Shown piece by piece: positions 1 to 11,189 of a DNA stretch of 64,000 bases (positions are counted from its first letter, which is position 1; each line of letters starts with the position of its first letter). The notes under the pieces are model-generated. The model saw only the letters and a program-made list of their open reading frames with translations. It was not told the DNA's origin and searched no databases. The DNA is from Oxytricha trifallax (lineage: Eukaryota > Ciliophora > Spirotrichea > Sporadotrichida > Oxytrichidae): contig ARYC01000266.1 in assembly GCA_000711775.1 (NCBI GenBank), positions 120,221-184,220 of the forward strand. The letters are read 5' to 3'. A program made the translations under genes and the position numbers.

Positions 1-193
1 TTTAATTAAAGTCGAATTATTTCGCTCCCTCGATGCGATAAAATAGTACCGCCAACAATAAAGTCAAGATAATTTTGAATTCTCTATCTAATGAGCCCGA
101 GATCGTTTAAATTGGTCAACTTTAACTGCCACTAATTTGAATTAATCCTGATTTATTTAATTATAATTTACAATTTCGAATGTATTCCTACAA
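1..193. repeat. Right half of a palindromic TA element, cut by the window edge
   Basis: This stretch closely matches the right half of the complete palindromic element at 53264-53678, including the same terminal 7-mer CCTACAA at the right end (position 193), followed by a TA at 194-195. The left half lies outside the window. It is non-coding and belongs to the TA-flanked palindromic family described further on. Confidence 0.8.
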
Positions 194-924
194 TATTATT
201 TTTTTCTTTCAAAATATTTTAGCAATTTTTTTCAACTAAATATTTTAATAATTGTGCTGTTTAATTAATTGAAGATTTTATTTTTTAATTAATCAATGAA
301 ACAAGCGAATTTATCAATAAGATTTCTTCTTTTAAAATATAGAAATCTGAAGAATAAAAAGATAAATAAATTTAATTTGTTTAATTTTCATGTTTTAAAG
401 TTATCATATAATATTTTTAACATGAATTTTTAAAATGCTAAAATATGTTAAATTCATATTAAACTTTATATAAAATGCTTATACTGAGATGGAATATTTT
501 ATTTAATTATTAATATAAATATTAATTTCCTTTAATTAATTAAATGTAATTAAATAACTTTTTCATTCAAAACCTTATATTTTTTTATGCTATTATGCAT
601 AATATTTGAAAGATAGCAAAATAATCTTGAATTATTTATGAATAAATTAATATAATAATATCAACTATTGTGTTGGTTTAGAAATTTAAATGATAATTAT
701 TATAATAAATTTAGAGAAAAATAATTAACTATTATAACAGAAATTTTTAATCAAAGCTTTTTTAATTTTTCTCCATTAAAGAACACAAAAATTTCTATTT
801 TACTATTGTATGAACACATTGAAATTTAAAAAAACGAATTAATTATTAATTAACTTTGGTTATTTTTATTGGAAACTTTCTCCAAGCTCTTTCAATATTA
901 TACTTTATTGAAAGAACATTAAAA
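194..924. other. AT-rich spacer
   Basis: Very AT-rich sequence. No reading frame with coding character, no inverted repeat and no similarity to other parts of the window was seen on either strand. Confidence 0.6.
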
Positions 925-1091
925 TTTAAATGGTTGTTGTTATTGTTAGAATGATTTCTATGTCATCAACCATGCTAGAAAAACCAATTTTATTGTTGTG
1001 AGGAAGGTCAAAAATCCAAAATATTTCCCTTCCCTGCTATGATTCAGGAATACTGTTTATTCATTTTCCAAAATCGAATTTATTACTACAA
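925..1091. repeat. Degraded right end of the palindromic TA element family
   Basis: Similar to 55365-55642: the same run of short blocks (TGGTTGTTATTG, GATTCAGGAATA, a terminal CATTTTCCxAAATCGAAT block, then CTACAA before TA) with many substitutions. No matching left end was found, so this looks like an old solo end. Confidence 0.6.
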
Positions 1092-2007
1092 TATCATAGT
1101 TTAAATAGAATCTTTCTATGATTTATTTAGTTTTTTTAGGATGTTTGACTGTATAAGTATTTTTTTAGATATTTATTAGAATACAATAGTATTTATTTAT
1201 TAGAGAAAATAGAACATTATTATGGATCCCTATAAAACTTAACAAAAATCCATTAAGAGTATTAATAAGTATAAATTCTTAAGATTAATTTAAAAGATGT
1301 TATAAGAAAGTAAATAATCATAAAATTAATTAAAGTTTGTACAATTTTTTAATAATGTTGTCAGATTATGATTATCTAAATGTTTGTCCCATTTCTAATA
1401 AAATTACTATGTTATTTAAATTTAAAAATTTAAATAAAAATAAAAATTCAATCATAGTAAAAATAGAAGGTCACATATCTAGAAAGAAGAAATTTTTGTG
1501 GTTCTAAAACTTAAAAATGGCATATTGATTTTATTCTAAAATTTGTGAGTATTCTCATAATAAAAAATTATTTATCTAGCCATTTATCAGATGATGTCTC
1601 TATTTTTTTATTGGATCTTTTTGAAATAAAAACCTGTAAATACTAATATTATCATTATATTTGAAATTTCTTAGTATTTGCAAAATATATAATTTTTAAT
1701 TAAATATAGAAGTCAAACAACCAACTTTTCAAATTAGTAACATATATTATACTGATATTATTTTTAATATATTAGACAGATATGTATAATTTTTTTAGTT
1801 TTATATTTATAATTAAATATTCTAGATTTGTAATAATGATGTTAATAAATTAATGAATTAAACTTATTAAAAATAAAATAGCACTAAATTATTTCTTTAA
1901 AAAGATATAAAATTTCTGAATAATCTTAATATTTTATTTTCGGAAAGAATTATTAATAAAAATTTATTTTGAACCTACCTAGTATTAAGGAAAAAAGATT
2001 TTAAAAT
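1092..2007. other. AT-rich spacer
   Basis: Low-complexity AT-rich DNA. Nothing coding or repeated was recognised on either strand. Confidence 0.55.
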
Positions 2008-2118
2008 TTCCAGAACTAATTCTGGAACGTCCAGAATCATTCTGGAAATTAAAAAAAATCCTGAGTGATTCTGGAATGGATTTATTGATTCTAGAACGTT
2101 TTAAAATTCCAGAATTTT
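2008..2118. repeat. Cluster of TTCTGGAA / TTCCAGAA inverted motifs
   Basis: At least six copies of CCAGAA or TTCTGGAA, in alternating orientation, lie within about 110 bases just outside the truncated end of a TBE copy. The alternating nGAAn/nTTCn pattern resembles a heat-shock element array, but it could equally be a small hairpin-forming repeat. No gene start is evident beside it. Confidence 0.45.
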
Positions 2119-2159
2119 GGGGGATCCATGAACTAATAAGTTATCAACAAACAGGATGT

Positions 2160-2898
2160 GCTCTTAGTCAGCATACTTATCTCTGAGTTATTGCAAAAAC
2201 TTTATATATTATTCAGTCTTTATAGAACGAGGGTGAATATCAAAAATCTCGAGGCCACTATCTTCACTGATTCCACCAAGGATTGCATGAGTTTATACCT
2301 TAACCTTTTGATCACAAAATTCTATGTTGTTGTACCTCTTATACCAAGACCTCGATATAAACATATTGAACGGGAATACTGCCTCATCTGCATGAATGAA
2401 CTTTATATTATGCTCTTAAGCCATCTGCATTTAATTGAATATATAATTTAAATTATTCTTATAAAATGGAACATTAAAGTCGATCACTCTCTTAATGCGA
2501 TTGACTGTCTTGTAAGATATACCATTCTTTTTATAGATATTAGCTATGGATTATGCAGAGATGTGTAGCTCAGGAAATTGGCGATGAAACATCACAGCCC
2601 TCTAGGCCAGAGAGAAATGAGCCCAGTATTTTAGAGTCTTATCATTAATAAGATAATTGATATGATGCTACTAGAATTTTAAAGGTCTTTTAGGCTTAGA
2701 ATTAAGATGCTATCTCTTTAAATTCAATGCTAATAGACAGTGTGACCTAACAGTAGCAGGAGATTTATGAAGCAGTCTTGCAATAGATGTGTAATTTAGA
2801 ATAGGTCTGAGTTGATCACTATAATCATTACATCCATAACGCAACTTAAACAATAAATCTATATATTCACTGTCATAAACTGATCCAAAACCTCGCAT
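2160..2898 (-). pseudogene. TBE transposase, 3'-truncated
   Basis: Minus-strand copy of the 42-kDa-type TBE transposase. The first residues (MRGFGSVYDSEYIDLLFKLR) match the other TBE copies here almost exactly, so the start at 2898 is secure. The first catalytic acidic position is intact (HADEAVF near 2380), unlike in TBE-C. The frame is open with TAA/TAG as Gln for 62 codons, then needs frame changes. The gene stops about 250 codons in, before the DNxSVHKTK motif and the final catalytic Glu, where homology to other copies ends. Its upstream region was displaced 1.07 kb by an insertion, so it is non-functional as it stands. The DDE family (Tc1/IS630-like) is established for TBEs. Confidence 0.85.
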
Positions 2899-2920
2899 AT
2901 ACTCACTTAAATTACTAATA

Positions 2921-3987
2921 AAAGAGTAATTTTTTTGTGATAAGTAAGTTGTAAAATTAAATTTAAACTCAAATTAAATATAGTATTTTAATTATTAAGA
3001 TTATAGTTAAAAGTTTAAAGATAAAAAACATCATCGTTCTCTCGTGCGTGATAGCTGTGGCTCAAACCGTCGTGAAAACCGACACCCTCTTAGACTTCGG
3101 AAATTCCCTCGCAAACTTCAATGCTTGTACCTGCACCTCACTCATTGATAACAATAACAACGACAGAGATACCTGCTTGGTTGCCTGCACTGAAGCCTCA
3201 GCTTACATTACCAAGATGTTCACCTCAACTGAATACACTGCCTCTAAATTCAACCCAGCTGAGTTCTTATCCATGCTAGGAGACTTCAATACCAAATTCA
3301 ATGCACAAATGAATCAAATCAGACTCGTCGAGTTAATGCAAGACTTCGACAAGAGATATTCAGTAAAGTTGCAAAGTTCACCATTACTATTGATATATGA
3401 AACTACACAATTTGAGCGAAAACTCTGAAGCAGCAGCAGAATTCTTAAGCGGTCTAGACGTATTCACTATAGGAGAGCTGCTCTGGCTACAGAGATTTCC
3501 TCTAACATAATAACAGATTAGTTCACCCAGAACTCGACAAGAAAACTGAAGAAATTATCGCAGATGTATTGGGTGCTGAAGTCTTAAGAACAACTATTGC
3601 AGAAAATGCCCTTGTTGGTTCTTATTCAGTGCTAACGAATAGAGGAGGTCCCGTAGTGTTGCTGAGATTGATGAACTCACTACTTTGCTATAAATTCCAC
3701 TTTGCGAAGATACCGTAAACAGAGGTAGTAATTTCGTTGCTAGTGGATTAGTCGCAAATGATTGGAGTGCTTTTTATGGCCTTGATACCAGATATTGATG
3801 CTGTATTTAAGCTAACAGAAGCAGGAAAGAGTATTTCAGCTCAGAATATAAGGGAACTCCAATCGATCAACTATCATGATGATTAAGCATATGAAGTGTA
3901 TATGTATAATTAAGATATTTAATAAGATGATAATGAATTAAGTGAATTTAATTTTACAACTTACTTATCACAGAAAAATTACTCTTT
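2921..3987. mobile_element. TA-flanked inverted-repeat element carrying a protein-coding cargo
   Basis: The ends AAAGAGTAATTTTT and its reverse complement extend into a shared inverted repeat of about 45-50 bp. TA lies directly outside on both sides (2919-2920 and 3988-3989). Removing the element and one TA gives a junction that matches, apart from a base or two, the uninterrupted terminal repeat of TBE-C near 55985, so the boundaries are well supported. The interior holds no transposase but a comparatively GC-rich coding stretch (3015-3880). It is probably a non-autonomous TA-targeting element that picked up a gene fragment. Confidence 0.8.
3015..3880 (+). pseudogene. Secreted-protein-like coding fragment (cargo)
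   Basis: A plus-strand coding block clearly richer in GC and in C-ending codons than its surroundings. It begins with a signal-peptide-like hydrophobic stretch (IIVLSCVIAVAQ) and continues into a Cys- and Asn-rich segment (ACTCTSLIDNNNNDRDTC) and an acidic helical part (EFLSMLGDFNTKF, LVELMQDFDKRYS). After 3400 the reading frame changes at least twice but stays coding-like ([63 protein letters not shown]). No initiating ATG is visible before the hydrophobic stretch. I do not recognise the family. It lies entirely inside the inverted repeats of the TA element, so it is probably captured host sequence; alternatively it is a macronuclear segment flanked by fortuitous repeats. Confidence 0.6.
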
Positions 3988-4086
3988 TATTAAAACATTA
4001 TACCCCTAAATAAACCCTAAAAAAGTATGCGTTAATAGTCTACTTTTATTAATCAAAAATTCCATCAAACAACTTCAGGGGTTTTG
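3988..4086. repeat. TBE-E terminal inverted repeat
   Basis: Matches the outer part of the terminal repeats of TBE-A, C and D, including the TAGTCTACTTTTAT block and the G4T4 tip. The tip ends at 4086, next to AAT. Confidence 0.8.
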
Positions 4087-4269
4087 AATGAATATCCCAA
4101 GTAAATTTTAATAAAAAATATATTTTAATATTATATTATTATTGGCGATTTATTGCTTTTGGCTAATAAAAGATTTATACAAACATTCTTATTAAAGATC
4201 TAATTAAAACAACATCAATGTTATATTAAATTTTATTAGTTTAGAGCCCCTAAATTTAATTAGTATTGC

Positions 4270-5090
4270 CTTTAATTCTACGAAAGCCAATTGAGCTTAA
4301 TCATCTTCATCTCAAACAAAATATTATTACTTGACTTGAAATTGCTGACAGTACACTTGCGAGTACTCATTGCTCCCTCAGTAATTTCAGAATTTGTCAA
4401 CATTAAACACAACTTTAATACTTGCTTGTCAATACGGCCGTTAATGGAAATTCAAAAGAGAAATAGGCAATGGAGTCTCGACAATCTTTAGCGATGATGT
4501 GAAAAAGCAATTCAAACAAGTCATTGACAGAAGAGACAAATTACAGACCTTAACTGGGATTCTTTCTTTCATTAAAGGTACATACTAGTAAAAGGAAGAA
4601 AAATGCTACGAGAAAAAGGAAAAAACATTGAGAAATATTTTGCATACTTTACAAAAGAAATATATTATTCATTTAGGAATAAAAATTTAGGCTGAGAATT
4701 ACAGGCATTGCAGATTACTAAAATAGTAATTGTAAATGGATTATAAAAAAATTTGAAAAAATTTAACTTATTTCAATATCTTAATAAACTAAGGTATCCT
4801 TTTAATATCGATTTATTTATTCACAATTTTATAAATTATAGAAAGTTTTTCTTATTATTATAATTGGAATCTTACTTTTAATAAAGAATTTGCGAAAAGA
4901 AGAGCAACTACCTCAATGAAATTGTGGACTTTTAGAGTTAAAAATCAATTTAGATTATAACCAGTTTATTGTTGGGGACGACTCCTCCTCAAAACACAAT
5001 TGAAGGAATATCTATGAGTGATTACTTAAGCAATACTAATACTGTGGCATTAAATATAAGATAAACCAAGATTTAATTAGTAAATCATTT
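4270..5090 (+). pseudogene. Unidentified coding fragments
   Basis: Two stretches look coding on the plus strand with TAA/TAG as Gln. The first, about 4290-4740, includes GNGVSTIFSDDVKKQFKQVI and RRDKLQTLTGILSFIKGTY, then a Lys/Glu-rich tail. The second, about 4890-5080, includes NYLNEIVDF and TTPPQNTIEGISMSDYLSN. An AT-rich gap at 4745-4880 looks like an IES. The frame changes at least once near 4450. The family is not recognised. It lies 200 bp outside the TBE-E tip and could be the host gene that TBE-E entered, but no partner on the other side of the TBE was found. Confidence 0.4.
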
Positions 5091-6270
5091 CTTATTTCCC
5101 ATTATTGTATATTGTGAACAAGCTTTACTCATTGAATTATTAATGGGGAACTTTCAATCAAAAATTTGCATTGCTTTGCAAAAGTAATAAACTTACTTTT
5201 AAAAAATTGATGCAAAGAAAATTTTTAAAAATATGTACAACTTTTATATTTTTTCATGCTAGATCAAGTTTATGTATAAATCATAAAATATATTTTATCT
5301 TGATTATTTCTTATCCCTAAAAATTTATCACTTGCTTAGCAAATTTAAATTATTCTCATGTTTATTATTTAAGAGGGTAGTTTTAAATTTGATATAGAAT
5401 TATAATAAAAAAACAATATTATTTGGCAGAAATATTTTATTATATTCGTATAAAAGAATTTTGATGAAAAATTTAATGTAAAAAAATCAAATTTTATAAG
5501 AAAAATAGCGAATTTAAAAGTGAGAAAAAAAGACTTGTATTTTTTGTGTTTTTATTTTTGCAAATCAACAAAATATTCTTTTGAGTCCGTTTCACAACTG
5601 ATCCAAATTAGCAAATGCATTTATTAAATATAAATTAAAGTAAAATTAACATAACTGATATGTTAGATTGTTCAAAGTGAAAATAACTGATAGAACAATT
5701 CTTGAGTTTTTTATTTCACTAAGACTTGACAACTCTCTCTTAGATAAAAGGTAGCCTGTAAATCTAATTACTGCCATTAGGTGGGATTCAATACTGCATT
5801 TTAAAATCAAACTTTATAATGTGGTATATAAGTACTTTTGAGTTATAAGGAATATAGATTGAGGTTATCAACATTTTTTTATTTGAAATTATATTAAATA
5901 TATTTAATTGAATAACAAAGAACGCATGTGTGTGAAAGTCTTTTACTCAGCTATTTTTTAATATACTTAATTGAAATCACTGAAATATTTGGGTTTTTAA
6001 TAATAATGCTTTTAATACTTTCTCTGCCATCTAATTTCTTGAATGAAAGAATCTTCTTTATGAATAAACTAATTTTCCTTTCTTAGAATCTTTTACTGAG
6101 CGTTTTATTTATGACTTTATAAGTAATAATCGTGCAAGTAGGCATTTAGCCTTAAATTATTATTATTGCAAGAGTGTATATATCTCATTAAAAATTTCAT
6201 TATTTCTGTCTTATTTACCAAAATAATAGCAAAAAACTCCATAACATTTCCAAGTCTTTATATTTCCACT
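5091..6270. other. AT-rich spacer
   Basis: No convincing gene. One plus frame stays open without TGA for long stretches, but its content is low-complexity and matches what an AT-rich sequence gives by chance when only TGA is a stop. Confidence 0.5.
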
Positions 6271-6338
6271 CTTAATGCTATTAAGAATATTGCTAATGTT
6301 GATAAAATACATTTAAAAAAATAGGTAAATTGACATTA

Positions 6339-7282
6339 TTGCTAAAATAGAATTGAATTGGGGAAATTGAAAAATAAATAAATATTTTAAATATCAAGTA
6401 TATCTAACTGCCACTAATTTGACTGTTTTCAAGATCTAAATTTGGTTCATGTAACTTACCGTTATGTTACTAAATGCTTCGGTTACATTATTACCGGATT
6501 AACTTTGAAAAGTTAGAAAAAAGTCATTTGGCAGATTTGACAGAAGGATGTTGTGAAACTATTGTGTATTATAGAGCGATTTGACAGGTTGACACATTTG
6601 ACAGCTGTCAAATCCATAATCTTAATTTAGCAAAAAGTGATTCTATCGCAGTATGCTCTGAAAAGCGCGGGGTGGCTCTATTGCACAATGACTGATCCGG
6701 TTTCACCTGCGTATCTGTGGCTACCGTGGTCCTAAGAAGAGATAGTGCCACAAATATCACTGTCAGCTATAGGGGACGTTTGTTCTTTTCTTTAGCCAGT
6801 ACTCTCTGTGTAAAGCATCATCAAAGTCAGCGTTGAAACTAGCACCGTTGGCCACAGAAAGGACAGGAGGATGCACTTTCTCTTCTTAGGACCACGGTAG
6901 CCACAGATACGCAGGTGAAACCGGATCAGTCATTGTGCAATAGAGCCACCCCGCGCTTTTCAGAGCATACTGCGATAGAATCACTTTTTGCTAAATTAAG
7001 ATTATGGATTTGACAGCTGTCAAATGTGTCAACCTGTCAAATCGCTCTATAATACACAATAGTTTCACAACATCCTTCTGTCAAATCTGTCAAATGACTT
7101 TTTTCTAACTTTTCAAAGCTAATCCGGTTATAATGTAACCGAAACATTTAGTAACATAACGGTAAGTTACATGAACCAAATTTAGATCTTGACAACAGTC
7201 AAATTAGTGGCAGTAAGATATACTTGATATTTAAATTATTTATTTATTTTTCAATTTCCCCAATTCAATTCTATTTTAGCAA
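6339..7282. mobile_element. Foldback element, 944 bp, TA target duplication
   Basis: Two inverted arms of about 400 bp (6339-6745 and 6880-7282) surround a unique core of about 130 bp. The ends are TTGCTAAAATAG, flanked by TA at 6337-6338 and 7283-7284. The uninterrupted site is present in the other terminal repeat of the surrounding element (near 8290). The arms are GC-richer than the region and contain repeated TTGACA/TGTCAA motifs, including the palindrome TTTGACAGCTGTCAAA. No open frame of note. Mobilisation in trans by a Tc1/mariner-type enzyme is an inference from the TA duplication. Confidence 0.9.
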
Positions 7283-7382
7283 TAGTGCAAATGAAGGTTA
7301 AGAAACAATATACAGAACAGTCATGTTTTTAACATGCATATAAATTAAAGTTAATGAATCATTGTACATTTTTGAATAAATG

Positions 7383-8154
7383 TCAATAGAATCTTCTCGC
7401 TTGAATTTCTCCAATTTCCTCATCGTCAAACGCTCCAGGAAAGAAATCGAAGAAACTTTGTTTCTTCTCACTCAGAGGAATAGAATCTTGTTTAATTCTG
7501 TGTTAAACATAGAGAATGCTGAAGCTGAATACTATTAATGTAACGAATAAGAACACCACTGCAACTACTTTTTGCATTTCAAATTCTTTTCCTCTATTAT
7601 TTTTGGAGCTACGATAACATCTTTTGATCCATTGTCAGTAATTACCTAGATTTTGTCTTCTGACCCCTAATCTACAAAAATTAACCCATTTTTTTAATCA
7701 AAAATCTTTTCTTCATTCTAAAGTTGAGCATTTGAAGCTAATGCTGCATCTGAATTTACTGGAATCAATTCTGGCTTGTGTTCGGATTGAGTAGTTTCTT
7801 TCAGAAGCTGTGGTCTATCAGTAACTTCTTAGTCTTTCTTATCTTTTTACACTAAATCTTCACAACGAAGTGCTCAAGCAATTTGATCAGTGAACTTTCC
7901 ATTTATCTCCATATTAAGAGACATAATTGGTTCTCCATTTTCATTATTGATTTTGCTCTCTAGACTGAACATATTTTTATCCAAGTCCATTATCAATTTA
8001 TTACCACTCAAAGCGACTAATTAAATTGCAATATTCTAATACTTATTCAAGACATCAATATATTTATTAATGTCATCTGAAATGAAAATATTAGTATTTA
8101 TAACTTAAATCAAGAACTATTATTATAGATTATTTACTCATATATTTTGAATTC
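7383..8154 (-). CDS. Single-pass membrane protein (C-terminal part)
   Basis: Minus-strand coding region ending at a TGA at 7383-7385. It codes for a Gln/Asn/Lys-rich, probably luminal or extracellular region (MDLDKNMFSLESKINNENGE; LLKETTQSEHKPELIPVNSD), then one strongly hydrophobic segment (VVAVVFLFVTLIVFSFSILY) and a short acidic tail (FFDFFPGAFDDEEIGEIQAR). There is one in-frame TGA at 7874-7876 and one frame change just before the membrane segment. Around 8084-8150 a GTAAAT...TTTCAG stretch of about 60 bases looks like an intron behind a short upstream exon. No family recognised. The gene sits wholly between inverted repeats, so it may be element cargo rather than a gene at its native locus. 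Confidence 0.6.
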
Positions 8155-8374
8155 TACTCAGTTGATAGTCTTTTACTGTAGCAGTAATTCTAAATATAAT
8201 AAAAATAAACATTTTATTAACTTTAATTTATAAGTATGCTAAAAACATGACTGTTATTTATAATGTTTCTTAATCTTAATTTGCACTAATGCGGATTAAT
8301 CTATTTTTATGTATTTTATAAATAGTAATAAGTTTATTATAATATTATCAGTCTCAAAATTATATGAAATTAAA

Positions 8375-11180
8375 TTTAATTTGTGAGTCACTTCGATTCT
8401 TGTGAGCTTAAAATTACCAAATGTCTGAATTTAGAGGCATTATATAACAAAAATTAATTTTGAGTTTACCATGATAGTTTTAAGGATACCATACTATTCT
8501 GATACGCCATTTTCAATTAAGGTTACTTTTACCATAAATTCGATGATGTTACACATTCCTTCTCATGAATTGAAATTTAATTAAGCATTTCCACTAAATA
8601 AAAAGCCTTTATATTATTAAACAAAATGGAAACTCTCATTTACAAAGCTACTTTCTTATATTCCATATGGTTCTATTTTAATATCAATATAAGAAAGCTT
8701 AAAATAATTAATTAGAGTTGGAAACAAATTTAAAACGTGTTTAAAATAAATATTTTAAGTCAATGAAAGTATTCAATATATAATGATTCAGGTCAATTAG
8801 GCCTTGTTGAGCGAATCTTCAAAACGCGCAAAGTTATACTCATTTAAAGTTTTGTTTTAGGAATTGAATTAATCTGTGTTTCTTAATAAAAGGACAAAAA
8901 TCAGGATCATGAACGAACAATCAAAGTGTTTCTATTTACAGTTAATAAAAATATTTTTGATTTCTTTTATATGAAGTCTATTAGAGCCTTTTTAAAGTAG
9001 GGTGCTGAATGTTATATAATTTTTTTTCAATGGAAAACAGTATCTTGCTTGATTATATAGCTTAACTTTTTTTGTAACTTGCTTGAGTGAGGTTGATACT
9101 CATCCGTAAATTATATTTAAAATTTGTAATTGAATACCTGTAAGATGAAAGGGAAAATATTGCCATCATATTTATGATCATTCATAACTATCATATTAAC
9201 TTATCAAAAGATTTTTCGAGAGTTAGATTACTTTAAGGGAAGAGTTTTAATCAATCTTTGTAAGTACTGGTATTTTTTTCTAAAGCTTTGTTCCAAATAT
9301 ATGTAATATCATATGCTAAGAGGTTGAGAGCTATTTTTAAATGCACAATGATTCTCTTGATTATTCAAAATCTGCCACTTACGAGGTTCCCCTACTTTTT
9401 CTTTTGTTTAAGAACTTTGATAGGTGTCTTACTCTTTAACATCTATTTCTTTCTTGTGGGCTTTAAAAGATTATTCTTTGAGACTTTCGAATAAGTATAA
9501 TTAAGTCTCTCAGATCATTATTACTTCCCATAAATTTTTTCATGCTTTTAATTTAATATAGGGTGACCTCCATTATATCTTCCTTCGTCTATACCATCTA
9601 GATTTATAAGTGATAACTCTCTCACATATATTGCAAAAATATATTTTTACTTCACCAATTTATATACAAATTATAATTATATCTATCTTTTTCTCTGTGT
9701 TTCCCACACATTTTTAGCCAATTACTTGATATTTTATAATTGCTTATATAATATTAAAGAACTCAAGTGACAACTCAATTAATTCTATACGACTGTTCAA
9801 CTTGCATTTATTACACGTTTTGGTATTACTAAAGGTAAGTTTCATTTAGTTTCATGGGAATGTTGTTATTTTACTTAAAATGTTCGTTATCATATTAAAT
9901 TATAAATATAAAAATAAATTACATCGTTTAAAAAACAGAGTTAATTGTGTCAAAGAGTATTAGAGAAGAACTATGTATCATTGCTTAGTGATTATAATGC
10001 TATAAATGTGAGAGAGGATGGATGATACCATTATCACCATAAATATAAAGTTGATTACAGCCCGTATATATGTAGAATCTAATTTTTATTTAAATTATGG
10101 TACGCTTAATTAATTATATTTCATTTATGTTTCTAATTGAGTACTACCATTTTAAGATTTACTTCCATTAAGTATGTTCTAAATTAAATTATATAATATT
10201 AAAGTGACACAGTAAAAATTGTTAAGAATTTCTCAAGTTTTTAAGAATCTTTCAAAATCTTTTAAATATCCTTCTAAGATTGACCCTGAAGATAGAGTTA
10301 ATTTTATTTTTTATTTCTTATAGAGACTGGTCATCTATATGATTATCCTTGATGGTTTGCAAAATTTAACTTTAAAAAGTAAGTGTTTTACCTTAAAATT
10401 ATGCAAATAAGTTTTAGTAATTGATGACTATCCTTAAAAAAATATATTGATTTATGCTATTATTATGAGTCTATAATTTTTTTTTATTACATACTAAACT
10501 AAAATATTAATTCATTTGTAATCGAATAACTAGATATATTTGCTAAACAAATTCATTAATTTTACTTATACTGCCACTATATGATAAAAAAATAGATGTT
10601 AATTCCTCATACTTTTCGCTAATATTTGATTGATTTTTATTATTCTGTTGGAGTGGTTATTAGTTATTATTCATAGAAAGCCCATTATTTTTATTATGCA
10701 AGAAGTTGATCATTTTTACGTATAATTACAATATATAAGATGTTATTTAAGATACCCATCATGTTTAATTATCTTTTGCTAACTTACACTATTCAATTGG
10801 TGATATTTAAGAATTTGTATTTAATGTTCTAATTATCTCTTTAAAATTGCCATCTGTGTGTTGAATGCAACATTAAGATTTTCTACAATAGCTTGATTGC
10901 TAAAAGACATCGATTGATGTTTCTTTCGGTTTTAATTGTATTTATAATCTATAGGATTTAGATTTAAATATAATTAGTTTAAGAATGTATTTTAGAGGTT
11001 TGTATTAATACCTGGCAGTGAGTATAATGTTCTGCTGTTTCCCTGCTTTATGATTCTGTTGATTATTATGAATACTCAATACCTATTTTTTAATTCCATG
11101 ACAAAGAAAAGCTACTTCACATTATCTTGCTAGTATAAATTCTCACTACTTGTTAGAATTGAATTTAAAATATTGCATCT
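8375..11180. other. Long AT-rich spacer
   Basis: About 2.8 kb of AT-rich DNA with scattered short open frames. Nothing coding-like, no strong inverted repeats and no similarity to the TBEs was recognised. A hydrophobic frame of 68 codons at 9288-9494 has the composition expected by chance in Phe/Ile/Leu-coding AT-rich DNA and is not called. Confidence 0.5.
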
Positions 11181-11189
11181 TCCTTCTGA

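Larger units (their letters stand above)
2140..4086 (-). mobile_element. TBE-E: truncated telomere-bearing element
   Basis: One end of a TBE transposon. The tip at 4086 reads inward as CAAAACCCCTGAAG and is flanked outside by AAT, which fits the ANT target. Inward lie the usual terminal repeat and a transposase gene on the minus strand whose 3' part ends near 2160. The 22-kDa and 57-kDa genes are missing, so the element is truncated. A 1.07-kb TA-flanked element is inserted between the terminal repeat and the transposase start. Only one G4T4 block is seen at the tip, against two in the other copies. Confidence 0.85.
6275..8370. mobile_element. Inverted-repeat element with membrane-protein cargo, itself interrupted by a foldback
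   Basis: Sequence at about 6275-6338 plus 7283-7357 is the inverted match of 8215-8370: shared blocks include ATAAAATACAT, CATTAGTGCAAAT, GTTAAGAAACA, AACAGTCATGTTTTTA and TATAAATTAAAGTTAAT. The left copy is split by the foldback at 6339-7282. Joining its two halves at one TA restores the same order as in the right copy. Between the repeats lies a single minus-strand gene and no transposase. The outer limits are soft because similarity fades gradually. Confidence 0.65.

Noticed and set aside
5090-5640. Long TGA-free plus frame
   Set aside because: With only TGA as stop, AT-rich DNA has long open frames by chance; this one is low-complexity beyond its first 50 codons.
9288-9494. Hydrophobic 68-codon frame
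   Set aside because: T-rich DNA read as Phe/Leu/Ile; not supported by codon bias or neighbours.
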